64,000 nt of DNA from Yeosuana marina (GTDB taxonomy: Bacteria > Bacteroidota > Bacteroidia > Flavobacteriales > Flavobacteriaceae): positions 434,001 through 498,000 of the forward strand of contig NZ_JAAKGI010000003.1 in assembly GCF_011762485.1 (NCBI RefSeq), read 5' to 3'. Below the pieces are notes generated by a model that worked only from the letters and a program-made list of their open reading frames with translations, did not search any database and had not been told where the DNA came from. Numbering within the stretch: the stretch's first letter is position 1; each line of letters starts with the position of its first letter. Position numbers and translations under genes: made by a program. Below, in pieces: positions 8,764-18,002 of the stretch.

Positions 8764-10215
8764 TTATTCCAATTTCCAGCCTGCTCTGTAAGTTCGTTTT
8801 ACGAATTGATTGGCAGGCTCGAAATTGGTTATTTTCATATTAGTCCCATCCCAAAGTAATTTTTTTCTTCCAGGATATTCAAAATCATTTCCAACTTTTT
8901 CTCGGTAGTTATAACTTCTAATAGCCAAGTTACCCATTAAAATAGATTCTGTTAAAGGTCCTGCAAAATCAAACGAAGAGGTTAAAGCTTTATGTTTTTT
9001 ACTTCCGTAACCTGCCTTGCAGGCTTCAACCCATTGCGAATGATGACCGTTTTCAGGTAATAAAACAGCACTTTCATCTTCATCTTTATTTTGAGGCGTA
9101 ATAAGTTCACCAGTATTTAAATAAACTTTTACATTTCTACCATAGGTTCCACAGGTCATAATACCTTTTTCACCAATCATCATAACACCATTAGCACTGT
9201 TTTCGTCACCAATTGGATGGTCTGCCGGAATTAATTCTGGATGAAAAGGACGTAAACCACCATCTGTCCAATTTAACTTTATTTCAGATGGATTTTTCTC
9301 ACTTTCAGCAAATTTTAATTGTGTCCTTGATGAAGGTGGACAGGATTCAGGATAATAATCAGGTGTCCAATCTTGAGTGAAAATAGATCCTACACTACTC
9401 TCAACCTCTAATGGATAACCAAGTCCTAAAACACGATAAGGCGGATCCATTAAATGACAACCCATATCTCCTAAGGCTCCCGTACCAAAATTCCACCAAC
9501 CACGCCACTTGAAAGGATGATATAGTGGATGATAGTCCACATATTCTGCTGGACCAATCCACGTGTCCCAATCTAGACCATCTAAAAGAGCCGGCTTATC
9601 GGTAGGCGATTTAATACCTTGCGGCCAAACGGGACGATTGGTCCAAACATGTACTTGGTTTACGGTTCCAATCATTCCAGAATCAAACCATTCTGCCATT
9701 GTTTTCACACCATTTCCAGAAGCTCCTTGATTACCCATTTGTGAAACTATTTGGTATTTGTTTGCTGCTTCGGTTAGTACACGTGCTTCATAAATATTAT
9801 GAGTTAAAGGTTTTTGCACATAAACATGTTTGTTTAACTGCATGGCTGCTAATGTAATAACAGCATGCGTGTGGTCAGGAGTTGAAACAGTGATAGCATC
9901 TATATCTTTTACACTATCTAAAAGTTTTCTATAGTCTTTAAATTTTTGTGCGGTTGGGAATTTTTCAAAAGCTTTTGCAGCACTGTTCCAGTCTACATCG
10001 CAAATAGCAGCAATATTTGATGCGCCATTATTATACACATTAATAGCATCACTGAACCCTTTTCCACCACCACCAACAATAGCAATATTCAATTTATCGC
10101 TAGGAGGAATATAGCCTTTACCTAAAACATGCCTCGGAATAATTGAAATTCCTACAGCAGATAATGCTGATTTTTTTAAAAATGTGCGCCTACTAGTTGG
10201 ATGTTTTTTTTTCAT
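8764..10215 (-). CDS. Exported Gfo/Idh/MocA-family oxidoreductase (Tat signal)
   Basis: NAD(P)-binding sugar oxidoreductase family protein with a twin-arginine signal at its start (TSRRTFLKKSALSAVG), so it is probably exported folded with its cofactor. The Rossmann motif is IVGGGGKGFSDA and the family EKP-type lysine appears as VQKPLTHN. A long C-terminal alpha/beta domain follows (DWDTWIGPA, HPFKWRGWWNFGTGALGDMG). I chose the ATG at 10215; a TTG seven codons upstream is possible but would place extra residues before the Tat motif. It is the last gene of the leftward unit with DUF1080, the small subunit and the GMC oxidoreductase. The likely role is oxidation, reduction or cleavage chemistry on keto-sugars; the substrate is unknown. 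Confidence 0.85.
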   Translation of the reverse strand: MKKKHPTSRRTFLKKSALSAVGISIIPRHVLGKGYIPPSDKLNIAIVGGGGKGFSDAINVYNNGASNIAAICDVDWNSAAKAFEKFPTAQKFKDYRKLLDSVKDIDAITVSTPDHTHAVITLAAMQLNKHVYVQKPLTHNIYEARVLTEAANKYQIVSQMGNQGASGNGVKTMAEWFDSGMIGTVNQVHVWTNRPVWPQGIKSPTDKPALLDGLDWDTWIGPAEYVDYHPLYHPFKWRGWWNFGTGALGDMGCHLMDPPYRVLGLGYPLEVESSVGSIFTQDWTPDYYPESCPPSSRTQLKFAESEKNPSEIKLNWTDGGLRPFHPELIPADHPIGDENSANGVMMIGEKGIMTCGTYGRNVKVYLNTGELITPQNKDEDESAVLLPENGHHSQWVEACKAGYGSKKHKALTSSFDFAGPLTESILMGNLAIRSYNYREKVGNDFEYPGRKKLLWDGTNMKITNFEPANQFVKRTYRAGWKLE

Positions 10216-10236
10216 GAGTTTAAGCGATATTAGCAA

Positions 10237-11025
10237 CTATAATTTTAGTAATTCTATATTTTTAAATTCAATGGGGTGACTTTCACTTTGCAATGAAATA
10301 TAACCACTGGTTAATGATTGCCCGTTTTTAGCTTGTATTTCTTCTGCTGTAGCATCTAAAAACTCTCCGCCAATGGTTGGATTTGAATATGAAATGACGG
10401 GTTTGCCGTCAATATAATGGGTAAAAGAATCGTTATTAACTACAACCTCGGCTTTTATCCATTCTTCACCATAGTAAGTTTTACAATTTGCTGTAATACA
10501 ATGTTCGGTAATTAATTTTCCATCCATAACCACATTGGTTGCGGGTGTACATAAATTTCCTGATGGGCGTTGCTCATTTTTATTGACACCACCAAGAAGT
10601 TGAAACTCTAGAGAAAGCGGAAAACTTTGTTTAATTAACATGCTTTCTGGCGATTGAGAATGTATCATTATGCCACTATTTTTTGTCGCCCAAGATTGTC
10701 CGCCGGGTGCTTGTTTTCCAATAAATCTATATTCTAATCTTAGTCGGTAATTGGTAAATGGTGTTTTGTAGAACAAATGTCCGAATTGATCTGTGAAATT
10801 TTCGTATTCGTCATATGATACTTTTATAGTACCATTTTCAACTCTAAACGTGTTATTATAATTATCGTTTAATTCGTATCCATTAATTTTTACTAACCAA
10901 CCATCTAAATTTTCACCGTTAAAAAGTTTAATCCAATGTTCAGTCTCCTTTTGCTCATTTTTACAACCTATTGAAAGTGTAAAAATTAAAACGACTAATA
11001 ATAGTTTAGAGGTTTGTTTTTTCAA
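10237..11025 (-). CDS. DUF1080 (3-keto-disaccharide hydrolase fold) lipoprotein
   Basis: Lipoprotein signal with lipobox LSIGC (Cys at about 21), then a concanavalin-like beta-sandwich domain of the DUF1080 family (PF06439): WIKLFNGENLDGWLV at the start and NSGIMIHSQSP, SLEFQLLGG and FKNIELLKL further on. Members of this family are associated with cleavage of 3-keto-glycosides. At 262 residues it is a single-domain form. It lies between the Gfo/Idh/MocA gene and the gluconate-dehydrogenase-type small subunit on the same strand, which supports action on the product of the GMC dehydrogenase. The exact glycoside is unknown. Confidence 0.85.
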   Translation of the reverse strand: MKKQTSKLLLVVLIFTLSIGCKNEQKETEHWIKLFNGENLDGWLVKINGYELNDNYNNTFRVENGTIKVSYDEYENFTDQFGHLFYKTPFTNYRLRLEYRFIGKQAPGGQSWATKNSGIMIHSQSPESMLIKQSFPLSLEFQLLGGVNKNEQRPSGNLCTPATNVVMDGKLITEHCITANCKTYYGEEWIKAEVVVNNDSFTHYIDGKPVISYSNPTIGGEFLDATAEEIQAKNGQSLTSGYISLQSESHPIEFKNIELLKL

Positions 11026-11045
11026 AATTTAATAGGATTATTTGA

Positions 11046-11648
11046 TTAGCTGCTTGGTGAGTACGATAAACCTCCTGTCATTTCCTGTAGATTTCCACAA
11101 TAGTATTGAGAAGGAATCGGGTCGTATTTTAAAACCTGTTCGCCAATTTCTTCCGTATTAAGATAAGCCATGATACACATACTTTTCAATCCATTTAAAA
11201 ATTCTGATTTTGTCATGCTTTCAGATTCGGGATTTGATTTTCTCTCCTCGTCAATGTCACCTTTAACCAACATGTATGTATCAAGCACAGATTTATAATT
11301 GTTTTCTGATAACTTTTCAATAGTGTCATCAGGATTAGTTTTTAATTCTCCAATAATGACATTAAAACTACTTTTAATCTGTTCCTGTTGTTTTGTTTCT
11401 AAAACTTCATTTACATATTTATCAATAAACTGTGGCACATTTAATTCGGTAGCCGATGGCAATTCCGTTTTAGGTAAAATAATATCTACAAACTTGGTTA
11501 AAACAACACCTTGTTCTTGGTTAAAAAACTCTGGAACCCAAGTTTTAGCATCACTAGTGCAACTTTGCAACAAACTCAATACTGTTGGCGTTGCAACGAA
11601 AAAACTTGTAGCAAAACCAATATTTTTTAAGGCTTCTCTTCTTTTCAT
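11046..11648 (-). CDS. Gluconate 2-dehydrogenase subunit 3 family protein (Tat/lipoprotein small subunit)
   Basis: Small subunit that accompanies periplasmic FAD-dependent sugar dehydrogenases. It begins KRREALKNIGFATSFF, a twin-arginine signal, and has a cysteine in LLQSC that could be a lipidation site. By analogy the catalytic GMC subunit, which has no signal of its own, is probably co-exported with this Tat-bearing partner. The body is helical (FVDIILPKTELPSATEL is the recognisable start of the domain). The 200-residue length is typical. It starts four bases after the stop of the GMC gene, so the two are translationally close and surely form a complex. Confidence 0.88.
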   Translation of the reverse strand: MKRREALKNIGFATSFFVATPTVLSLLQSCTSDAKTWVPEFFNQEQGVVLTKFVDIILPKTELPSATELNVPQFIDKYVNEVLETKQQEQIKSSFNVIIGELKTNPDDTIEKLSENNYKSVLDTYMLVKGDIDEERKSNPESESMTKSEFLNGLKSMCIMAYLNTEEIGEQVLKYDPIPSQYYCGNLQEMTGGLSYSPSS

Positions 11649-11652
11649 AGTG

Positions 11653-13377
11653 TTATAGGTTATTATTTTTCAATTGTTCAGCAGCATGGTTTGCGGCTCT
11701 TGCTGTAAAAGCCATGTATGTTAATGATGGATTTTGGCAGCCTGCTGATGTCATAAATGAGCCATCAGTGACATAAACATTTGTACAAGAATGAATTTGG
11801 TTGAATTCATTTAAAACAGATGTTTTTGGGTCTCTTCCCATTCTCGCAGTTCCCATTTCATGAATACCTAATCCCATAGCTCTGCCTTCTATATCATCAT
11901 AACCTTCAACATCTTTGAAACCAGCAGCTTCTAACATTTTCACAGCTTGCTCACGCATGTCTTTGCGCATAGCAAGTTCGTTCTCCCCAAAGTCAGCATC
12001 AAAAGTTACCGTCGGTAAACCCCATTCATCTAACTTGTCGTAATCTAAGTACATACGGTTACTATGGTCAGGAAGTGTTTCTCCAAAAGCAGTAAGGCCA
12101 ATACGCCATTCACCAGGTTTTAAAATGGCTTCTTTTAGTTCTGGACCATATTTTAATTCGGCAACTAATTCTGAAATACCTGATCTAGTTGCTCCGCCTT
12201 GATAACCGTAGCCTCTAATAAAATCTTTCGTATTTGTTTTGCCTCCTAAATTTCTAAACCGCGGAATGTAAACGCCATTTGCTCGTCTTCCTTTCACATA
12301 TTTATCTTCAAAACCTTCAGCTCTTGCACTTGCTCCAACTTTAAAATGATGGTCCATGATATTATGACCTAATTCTCCACTATCATTTCCTAATCCATTT
12401 GGAAAGCGTTCAGATTTTGATTGTAGTAAAATGGCAGCTGAGGCAATTGCCGAAGCACATAAGAAAATAATTTTGGCTTGATAAACTATAATTTCTTTGG
12501 TCTCTGCATCAATAACTTTAACACCAGTCGCTTTTTTTGTAGCATCGTCATATATAACTTCATGAACAACGGAATTTGGTCTTAAAGTCATATTGCCAGT
12601 TGCTTCAGCTGTTGGAAGCGTAGACGAATTGCTACTAAAATAAGCACCAAATGGGCATCCTCTCATGCATCTATTTCTGTACTGGCAAGTACTGCGTCCA
12701 AGTCCTGGTTTAGTTCCTTCAGTAATATGTGCGGTTCTTCCAATAGTTAAAAGTCGGTCATCATCAAATGATTCCGATATTTTGTTTTTTAAATGTTCTT
12801 CAACACAATTAAGATTCATTGGTTTTAACAGTTTTTGATCTGGTAGTTGTTTTAAACCTAAATTTTCTCCGCTAACACCAATAAACTCTTCTACCTTATC
12901 ATACCAGGGTTCAATGTCTTTATATCTTACTGGCCAATCTACTGCAATACCGTCTTTTTTATTGGCTTCAAAATCAATATCACTTAATCTGTAACTTTGT
13001 CTTCCCCATGTTAAAGATCGTCCCCCTACATGATATCCTCTTATCCAGTCAAAGCGTCTGTCTTCATTGTAAGGATGCTTTAGGTCATCTACAAAAAAGT
13101 GTTTACGTGATTCTTTTGTAACAAAACCTGTTCTGTGCTGCTTTGGCATGCGTGCAATGGTTTCTTGGGTAGGTTGATCGCCATTAGGTAAATCCCAAGG
13201 ATCTAGATGTGCAGTAGGATAATCTTCAATATGCTTTACCATTCTGCCACGTTCAAGAACTAAAGTTTTTAAACCGTTTTCACAAAGTTCTTTGGCAGCC
13301 CATCCTCCAGAAATACCTGTTCCTACAACAATAGCGTCAAAACGTTCCTCTGAAATCTTAATTTTAGTATTACTCAT
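11653..13377 (-). CDS. GMC-family FAD-dependent oxidoreductase, candidate glycoside 3-dehydrogenase catalytic subunit
   Basis: FAD oxidoreductase of the glucose-methanol-choline family. The ADP-binding motif VVGTGISGGWAAKEL is at residues about 16-30, followed by ERGR. The cysteine-containing CQYRNRCMRGCPFGAYFSS and the C-terminal GIHEMGTARMG and CQNPSLTYMAFTARAANHAA blocks carry the active-site His and Asn region. There is no signal peptide, consistent with piggy-back export by the adjacent Tat-bearing subunit 3. The pairing of GMC with a subunit 3 protein is known from gluconate, sorbitol and glucoside 3-dehydrogenases. DUF1080 and isomerase neighbours favour oxidation of a glycoside at C3. 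No haem c subunit gene is visible here. Confidence 0.85.
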   Translation of the reverse strand: MSNTKIKISEERFDAIVVGTGISGGWAAKELCENGLKTLVLERGRMVKHIEDYPTAHLDPWDLPNGDQPTQETIARMPKQHRTGFVTKESRKHFFVDDLKHPYNEDRRFDWIRGYHVGGRSLTWGRQSYRLSDIDFEANKKDGIAVDWPVRYKDIEPWYDKVEEFIGVSGENLGLKQLPDQKLLKPMNLNCVEEHLKNKISESFDDDRLLTIGRTAHITEGTKPGLGRSTCQYRNRCMRGCPFGAYFSSNSSTLPTAEATGNMTLRPNSVVHEVIYDDATKKATGVKVIDAETKEIIVYQAKIIFLCASAIASAAILLQSKSERFPNGLGNDSGELGHNIMDHHFKVGASARAEGFEDKYVKGRRANGVYIPRFRNLGGKTNTKDFIRGYGYQGGATRSGISELVAELKYGPELKEAILKPGEWRIGLTAFGETLPDHSNRMYLDYDKLDEWGLPTVTFDADFGENELAMRKDMREQAVKMLEAAGFKDVEGYDDIEGRAMGLGIHEMGTARMGRDPKTSVLNEFNQIHSCTNVYVTDGSFMTSAGCQNPSLTYMAFTARAANHAAEQLKNNNL

Positions 13378-13481
13378 TAAAATGTGAATTTTTTATCAAA
13401 TTGATAATTAAATGTATGGAAAATTATAGATATCTCGACAAATTAAGTATTTTGCATTTGTAATTTGTTTAAATTTTTTCA

Positions 13482-14504
13482 GTGAAGATTAATGTACAAA
13501 AAATAACACCTTTTGAAGCTGATGGTATTGTTTACCAAGCCGATACCTGTTTGCCATTGATAGACGCTGTAAAAAGGAAAAAGTTAAAATTTAGAGCCCT
13601 GGCTAGATATACTTATCCAGGCGAACGTTTAACTGACGATACGTTAGGACTTAATAGTATTGGGTATTGGGATGCGAACGAGCCACAAGATTGGGGTTTA
13701 GATTGGCATCGTAATGAAGGTATTGAAATACATTTTTTAGAATCTGGAACGATGCCTTATGCCCAACAAAATAAAGAGATGGAATTGTTGCCAAACTATC
13801 TTACTATAACACGGCCTTGGGAAGCTCATAAAGTAGGTAATCCTACCATAGGTATGGGAAAATTTTATTGGGTGATTTTAGATTTACAAGTAAGACGACC
13901 ACATCAAAACTGGATATGGCCAGATTGGGTGATGTTAGCTCCAAATGATTTGGAAAAACTCACGACTATTTTAAGGCAAAATGAAAAGGTTCTTTGGAAA
14001 GCGGATAAGCGTGTGCGCGATTGTTTTCAGCGAATTGGCAAAGCTGTTGATTCTGATATAGATGGTAATAATTCTTCAAAAATCAGATTACTAATTAACT
14101 ATTTATTATTGTTGATGCTTGAATTAATTGAGAAGGATGATGTTGAACTCAATGAACATCTTACGGATAGTTCTAGAAGTGTAAGATTGTTTTTGAGCGA
14201 GCTGGAGAATAACCTATCAGAAGCATGGACCATTGAAAAAATGGCTAAATCTGCCGGCGTAGGTTTAACAAGATTTACGCATCATTGTAAGCAGTTAACA
14301 AATCTTACGCCCATGCGTTATTTAATGATGAAGCGTATTGAACTTTCAAAAGAAATTTTAGCAGAAAATGAATTTCTTACCGTTTCAGAAGTCGCTTTTG
14401 TCTGCGGCTTTTCAACAAGTCAATACTTTTCAACCGTTTTTAAAAAGCAAGAAAAGTGTACACCATTAGAGTACAGATATAAAAAAATAAAAGTCGTTTT
14501 GTAA
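13482..14504 (+). CDS. AraC-family transcriptional regulator with N-terminal cupin
   Basis: Predicted sugar-responsive activator of the island. Residues about 60-130 form an AraC-type cupin (HRNEGIEIHFLESGTM, ITRPWEAHKVGNP). The last about 100 residues hold two helix-turn-helix motifs (WTIEKMAKSAGVGLTRFTHHCK and VSEVAFVCGFSTSQYFSTVFKK, each a normal AraC block). The best start is GTG at 13482, since no upstream ATG is available in frame and the cupin begins soon after. It is divergent from the GMC operon across a 104-base AT-rich gap that must hold both promoters, and its own unit runs on into the isomerase genes. The inducer is not predictable. Confidence 0.85.
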   Translation: MKINVQKITPFEADGIVYQADTCLPLIDAVKRKKLKFRALARYTYPGERLTDDTLGLNSIGYWDANEPQDWGLDWHRNEGIEIHFLESGTMPYAQQNKEMELLPNYLTITRPWEAHKVGNPTIGMGKFYWVILDLQVRRPHQNWIWPDWVMLAPNDLEKLTTILRQNEKVLWKADKRVRDCFQRIGKAVDSDIDGNNSSKIRLLINYLLLLMLELIEKDDVELNEHLTDSSRSVRLFLSELENNLSEAWTIEKMAKSAGVGLTRFTHHCKQLTNLTPMRYLMMKRIELSKEILAENEFLTVSEVAFVCGFSTSQYFSTVFKKQEKCTPLEYRYKKIKVVL

Positions 14505-14606
14505 AGCACTATGGTTTTGTTTAAATTCTTTCACTGAATGAATGTAAACAAGAATCGAGAATGGTTTTTATATTTTTCAAAAACTAAACTAATTAATAAG
14601 GACATC

Positions 14607-15593
14607 ATGAAAACCTTTATTCCTTCAGGAAAAATTTATCAAGTTGTATTTTATGTTTTGATAGTTGTTTTTTTTAGTTGTATAAACACTAAAAAAAAGG
14701 ATAATGCAGAAACAACTGTGGAGAATGCAAAAACCGAATCTAAACCTTTCTTTAAATTATCTTTAGCACAATGGTCGTTGCATAGAACGTTTAATGATGA
14801 TGGCGTGAGTCCTTTCGAATTTGCTAAAATGTCTAAAGACTTGGGTTTTGAAGGTTTAGAATATGTAAGTCAGCTTTACAATTCACAAGTTCAGGAGTTT
14901 GGATTTGACGTGGTAATTGATTCTTTAAAAACATTAAGTGAATTAAACAAAATGCAAAATGTACTTATTATGGTTGATGGTGAAGGAAATCTTGCTGATC
15001 CAGATGAAACAAAACGAAATGAAGCTGTGGAAAACCATAAAAAGTGGGTAGATGCTGCTCAAAAATTAGGCTGTCATTCTATTCGTGTAAATACATTTGG
15101 AACCAATGATCCTGAGCTTTGGAAAGAAACCGTTGTTGATGGATTAAGAAAATTAGCTACTTATGCTGCAACAAAAAACATCGATGTATTATGTGAAAAT
15201 CATGGATGGTTATCATCAGACGCGCCAAAATTAATGGAGGCTATACATGCTGTTAATATGCCTAATTGTGGAACCTTACCTGATTTTGGAAATTGGTGTG
15301 TTAAAAGAAAAGATGGAGCACAATGGGGAGAATGTGAGGAAGAGTATCCAGACAAGTATCAGGGTATAGAAATGCTTTTGGATGCAGCAAAAGCAGTGAG
15401 TGCAAAATCATATGATTTTGATGAAAACGGGAATGAAACAACTTTGGATTATCCAAGAATATTACAATTAGTAAAAGACTCTGGATATAAAAATTTTATA
15501 GGTGTGGAATATGAAGGAGCCAGATTATCAGAAAAAGAAGGGCTTTTAGCAACCAAAGAGCTTTTGTTAAATTCAGTAGCTACGTTAAAATAA
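14607..15593 (+). CDS. Sugar phosphate isomerase/epimerase-type TIM-barrel lipoprotein
   Basis: TIM barrel of the AP-endonuclease-2-like family (xylose isomerase-like), which includes epimerases, isomerases and keto-sugar lyases. A lipoprotein signal ends in VVFFSC (Cys about 24), so the protein is extracytoplasmic. I chose the ATG at 14607 because the signal peptide starts there; an ATG 23 codons upstream would add a charged tail in front of it. Conserved blocks include LSLAQWSLHRTF, DLGFEGLEYVSQLY, VLCENHGWLSS (metal-ligand Glu and His) and GVEYEGARLS. An exported isomerase beside exported dehydrogenases and DUF1080 points to work on released keto-sugars in the periplasm. The exact reaction is unknown. 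Confidence 0.8.
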   Translation: MKTFIPSGKIYQVVFYVLIVVFFSCINTKKKDNAETTVENAKTESKPFFKLSLAQWSLHRTFNDDGVSPFEFAKMSKDLGFEGLEYVSQLYNSQVQEFGFDVVIDSLKTLSELNKMQNVLIMVDGEGNLADPDETKRNEAVENHKKWVDAAQKLGCHSIRVNTFGTNDPELWKETVVDGLRKLATYAATKNIDVLCENHGWLSSDAPKLMEAIHAVNMPNCGTLPDFGNWCVKRKDGAQWGECEEEYPDKYQGIEMLLDAAKAVSAKSYDFDENGNETTLDYPRILQLVKDSGYKNFIGVEYEGARLSEKEGLLATKELLLNSVATLK

Positions 15594-15619
15594 CTCTATA
15601 AAAACTTAACTTTTTATAA

Positions 15620-16846
15620 ATGAAAAAATCAGTTCAATTTCAGTTGTCATTTATGATGTTTCTCGAATTTTTTATTTGGGGCGGATGGTTTGTAACACTT
15701 GGGTCTTTTTTAGGAAATAATTTAAATGCTACCGGTGCAGAAACAGCTATGGCATTTTCAACCCAATCATGGGGAGCGATTATTGCGCCTTTTGTTATTG
15801 GATTGATTGCAGATAAGTTTTTTAATGCAGAAAGAATTTTGGGAATTTTACATCTTATAGGAGCTGTTTTAATGTACCAAATGTCGCAAGCATCTGAATT
15901 TGCGTTGTTCTATCCATATGTGTTAGGTTATATGATTGCTTATATGCCCACATTAGCTTTAGTAAATTCAGTGTCGTTTAATCAAATGAATGATCCAGCA
16001 AAACAATTTCCGGTCGTTAGAGTTTTTGGAACCATAGGTTGGATTTTAGCGGGTTTAATTATAAGCTTTGTTTTTAAATGGGATTCCATTGAAAATATTG
16101 GTAACGGGATGTTATCGAATACATTTATTATGGTGGCAATTGCCTCAGCTATGTTGGGCATTTTTAGTTTTTTATTACCTAAAACACCGCCACAAGGCAA
16201 AGGAGAAAAAACCAGTATTTCAGATATCTTAGGGTTAGATGCACTCAAATTATTAAAGGACAGAAACTTTTTAGTATTCTTTTTGTCCTCTGTTTTAATC
16301 TGCATTCCTTTAGCCTTTTATTATCAAAATATTAGTCCATTTTTAACTGAATATCAAGTAGAAAATTCAACGGCGTGGGCTTCTATTGGACAAATGTCTG
16401 AAGTTGGATTTATGTTACTTTTACCTTTTTTCTTTAAAAAGTACGGGTTTAAAAAAACAATTCTTTTTGGGATGTTAGCTTGGGCTATACGATATCTACT
16501 TTTTGCTTTTGGCGATGCGGGAGATTTGTTTTTTATGCTTGTTATGGGTATAGCTCTGCATGGAATTTGTTATGATTTTTTCTTTGTATCTGGTCAAATA
16601 TATACAGATTCTAAGGCTGGTGATAAGGTTAAAAGTGCTGCTCAAGGCTTAATAACCTTGGCGACTTACGGCGTTGGTATGTTAGTTGGGTTTTGGGTTG
16701 CTGGTAAAATTGTAGATAAAAATGTTATTGTAGACGGCGCTCATAGTTGGCAAGACGTATGGCTATTTCCAGCACTTTTTGCAATTGGTGTTTTTGTATT
16801 TTTTGCGATTTTATTTAAAAACGAAAAAGTAGAATATAAAGCTTAA
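15620..16846 (+). CDS. NupG/XapB-like MFS transporter
   Basis: Inner-membrane transporter with about 12 hydrophobic segments, beginning QLSFMMFLEFFIWGGWFVTL, which is the N-terminal signature of the nucleoside:H+ symporter branch of the major facilitator superfamily. The 408-residue length is typical. Annotated relatives are called nucleoside permeases, but here it is embedded among keto-sugar genes (isomerase before it, Gfo/Idh/MocA after it, gaps of 10-26 bases). A sugar or keto-sugar substrate is therefore more likely than nucleosides. Family confidence is high; substrate confidence is low. Confidence 0.85.
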   Translation: MKKSVQFQLSFMMFLEFFIWGGWFVTLGSFLGNNLNATGAETAMAFSTQSWGAIIAPFVIGLIADKFFNAERILGILHLIGAVLMYQMSQASEFALFYPYVLGYMIAYMPTLALVNSVSFNQMNDPAKQFPVVRVFGTIGWILAGLIISFVFKWDSIENIGNGMLSNTFIMVAIASAMLGIFSFLLPKTPPQGKGEKTSISDILGLDALKLLKDRNFLVFFLSSVLICIPLAFYYQNISPFLTEYQVENSTAWASIGQMSEVGFMLLLPFFFKKYGFKKTILFGMLAWAIRYLLFAFGDAGDLFFMLVMGIALHGICYDFFFVSGQIYTDSKAGDKVKSAAQGLITLATYGVGMLVGFWVAGKIVDKNVIVDGAHSWQDVWLFPALFAIGVFVFFAILFKNEKVEYKA

Positions 16847-16856
16847 ATAATATTCA

Positions 16857-18002
16857 ATGAGTTCAAAAATAAGATTAGGGATTTTAGGTGGTGGTGGAGA
16901 TTCTCTTATAGGGGTGCTTCATAGAATTGCTTCCGCGATGTATGATAAATATCAAATTGTTGGTGGTGTTTTTAATCCTGATTGGGACGAAAATATTGGG
17001 TTTGCTGAAAGAATAGGATTGCCAACAAACCGAATTTATCAAGATTTTGATACACTGGTACATGAGGAATTAAAGCTTCCAAAAGAGGAAAGAATGCAGG
17101 TTGTATCTATTTTAACGCCTAATTTTCTTCATTTTCCAATGGCTAAGAAGTTATTAGAAAACGGTTTCAATGTTATTTGTGAAAAACCAATGACAACAAC
17201 TTATGAAGAAGCTAAAGTTCTAAATGAAACTCTTAAAAAGGCTAAAACAGTTTTTGCGGTAACCTATACCTATACGGGCTATCCAATGATAAGGCAAATG
17301 CGAGAAATGATTTTGAACGGTGAATTAGGAGCTATTCAAAAAGTGGATGCCCAATATTATCAAGGTTGGATTAATCCCATTATTCACGATAAAGAGAAGC
17401 GTTCATCAACATGGCGCTTAAATCCTGAAAAATCAGGGATTAGTTGTTGTATTGGCGATATTGGTACACATGCTTTCGACATGCTCGAGTATGTTTCTGG
17501 TTTAAAAGTTGAATCTATTTTGGCAGATTTAAATTATTTATATGAAGATAATAAAATGGATATAGATGGAACTGTACTGTTGCGATGCAGTAACAATGTA
17601 AAAGGAGTTATCTGTACCAGTCAGATTGCTACAGGAGAAGAGAATAATTTTATCGTAAAAGTATACGGTGATAAAGCAGGATTAAAATGGGAACAAGAAA
17701 ACCCAAATTATTTATATCTCATGAAAGATGGTAAACCACTACGTGTTTTAAAACCAGGACATTCTTATAATTCTGAATTGTCTCTCGATGGCACAAAATT
17801 ACCACCTGGGCATCCAGAAGGTATTTTTGATTCTATGGGAAATATTTATAAAGGTGTAGCAAAGGCCATTAATAAAGAGTCTTATAATCACGGAGAATTT
17901 CCAACCATGATCGATGGTCTTCGAGGGATGAGTTTTATTGAAAAAGCAGTAGAATCTCACCAAAAAGGAAATATTTGGGTAACTATTGAAAATGGAAGCT
18001 AA
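16857..18002 (+). CDS. Cytoplasmic Gfo/Idh/MocA-family oxidoreductase
   Basis: NAD(P)-dependent sugar oxidoreductase without a signal peptide. The Rossmann motif is LGILGGGGDSLIGVLH near the N-terminus and the catalytic-lysine motif is CEKPMTTTYEEA (Lys about residue 112). The C-terminal domain includes GISCCIGDIGTHAFDM with the conserved Asp and His. At 381 residues it is a standard size. Its stop overlaps the start of the next isomerase by one base. As the cytoplasmic counterpart of the exported Gfo/Idh/MocA at 8764, it probably reduces or oxidises an imported keto-sugar, for example 3-keto-glucose. The substrate is inferred from context only. Confidence 0.88.
   Translation: MSSKIRLGILGGGGDSLIGVLHRIASAMYDKYQIVGGVFNPDWDENIGFAERIGLPTNRIYQDFDTLVHEELKLPKEERMQVVSILTPNFLHFPMAKKLLENGFNVICEKPMTTTYEEAKVLNETLKKAKTVFAVTYTYTGYPMIRQMREMILNGELGAIQKVDAQYYQGWINPIIHDKEKRSSTWRLNPEKSGISCCIGDIGTHAFDMLEYVSGLKVESILADLNYLYEDNKMDIDGTVLLRCSNNVKGVICTSQIATGEENNFIVKVYGDKAGLKWEQENPNYLYLMKDGKPLRVLKPGHSYNSELSLDGTKLPPGHPEGIFDSMGNIYKGVAKAINKESYNHGEFPTMIDGLRGMSFIEKAVESHQKGNIWVTIENGS

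Noticed and set aside
10213..10236. Longer start (TTG at 10236) for the exported Gfo/Idh/MocA gene
   Set aside because: It adds seven residues in front of a normal Tat signal; the ATG at 10215 gives the expected signal start.
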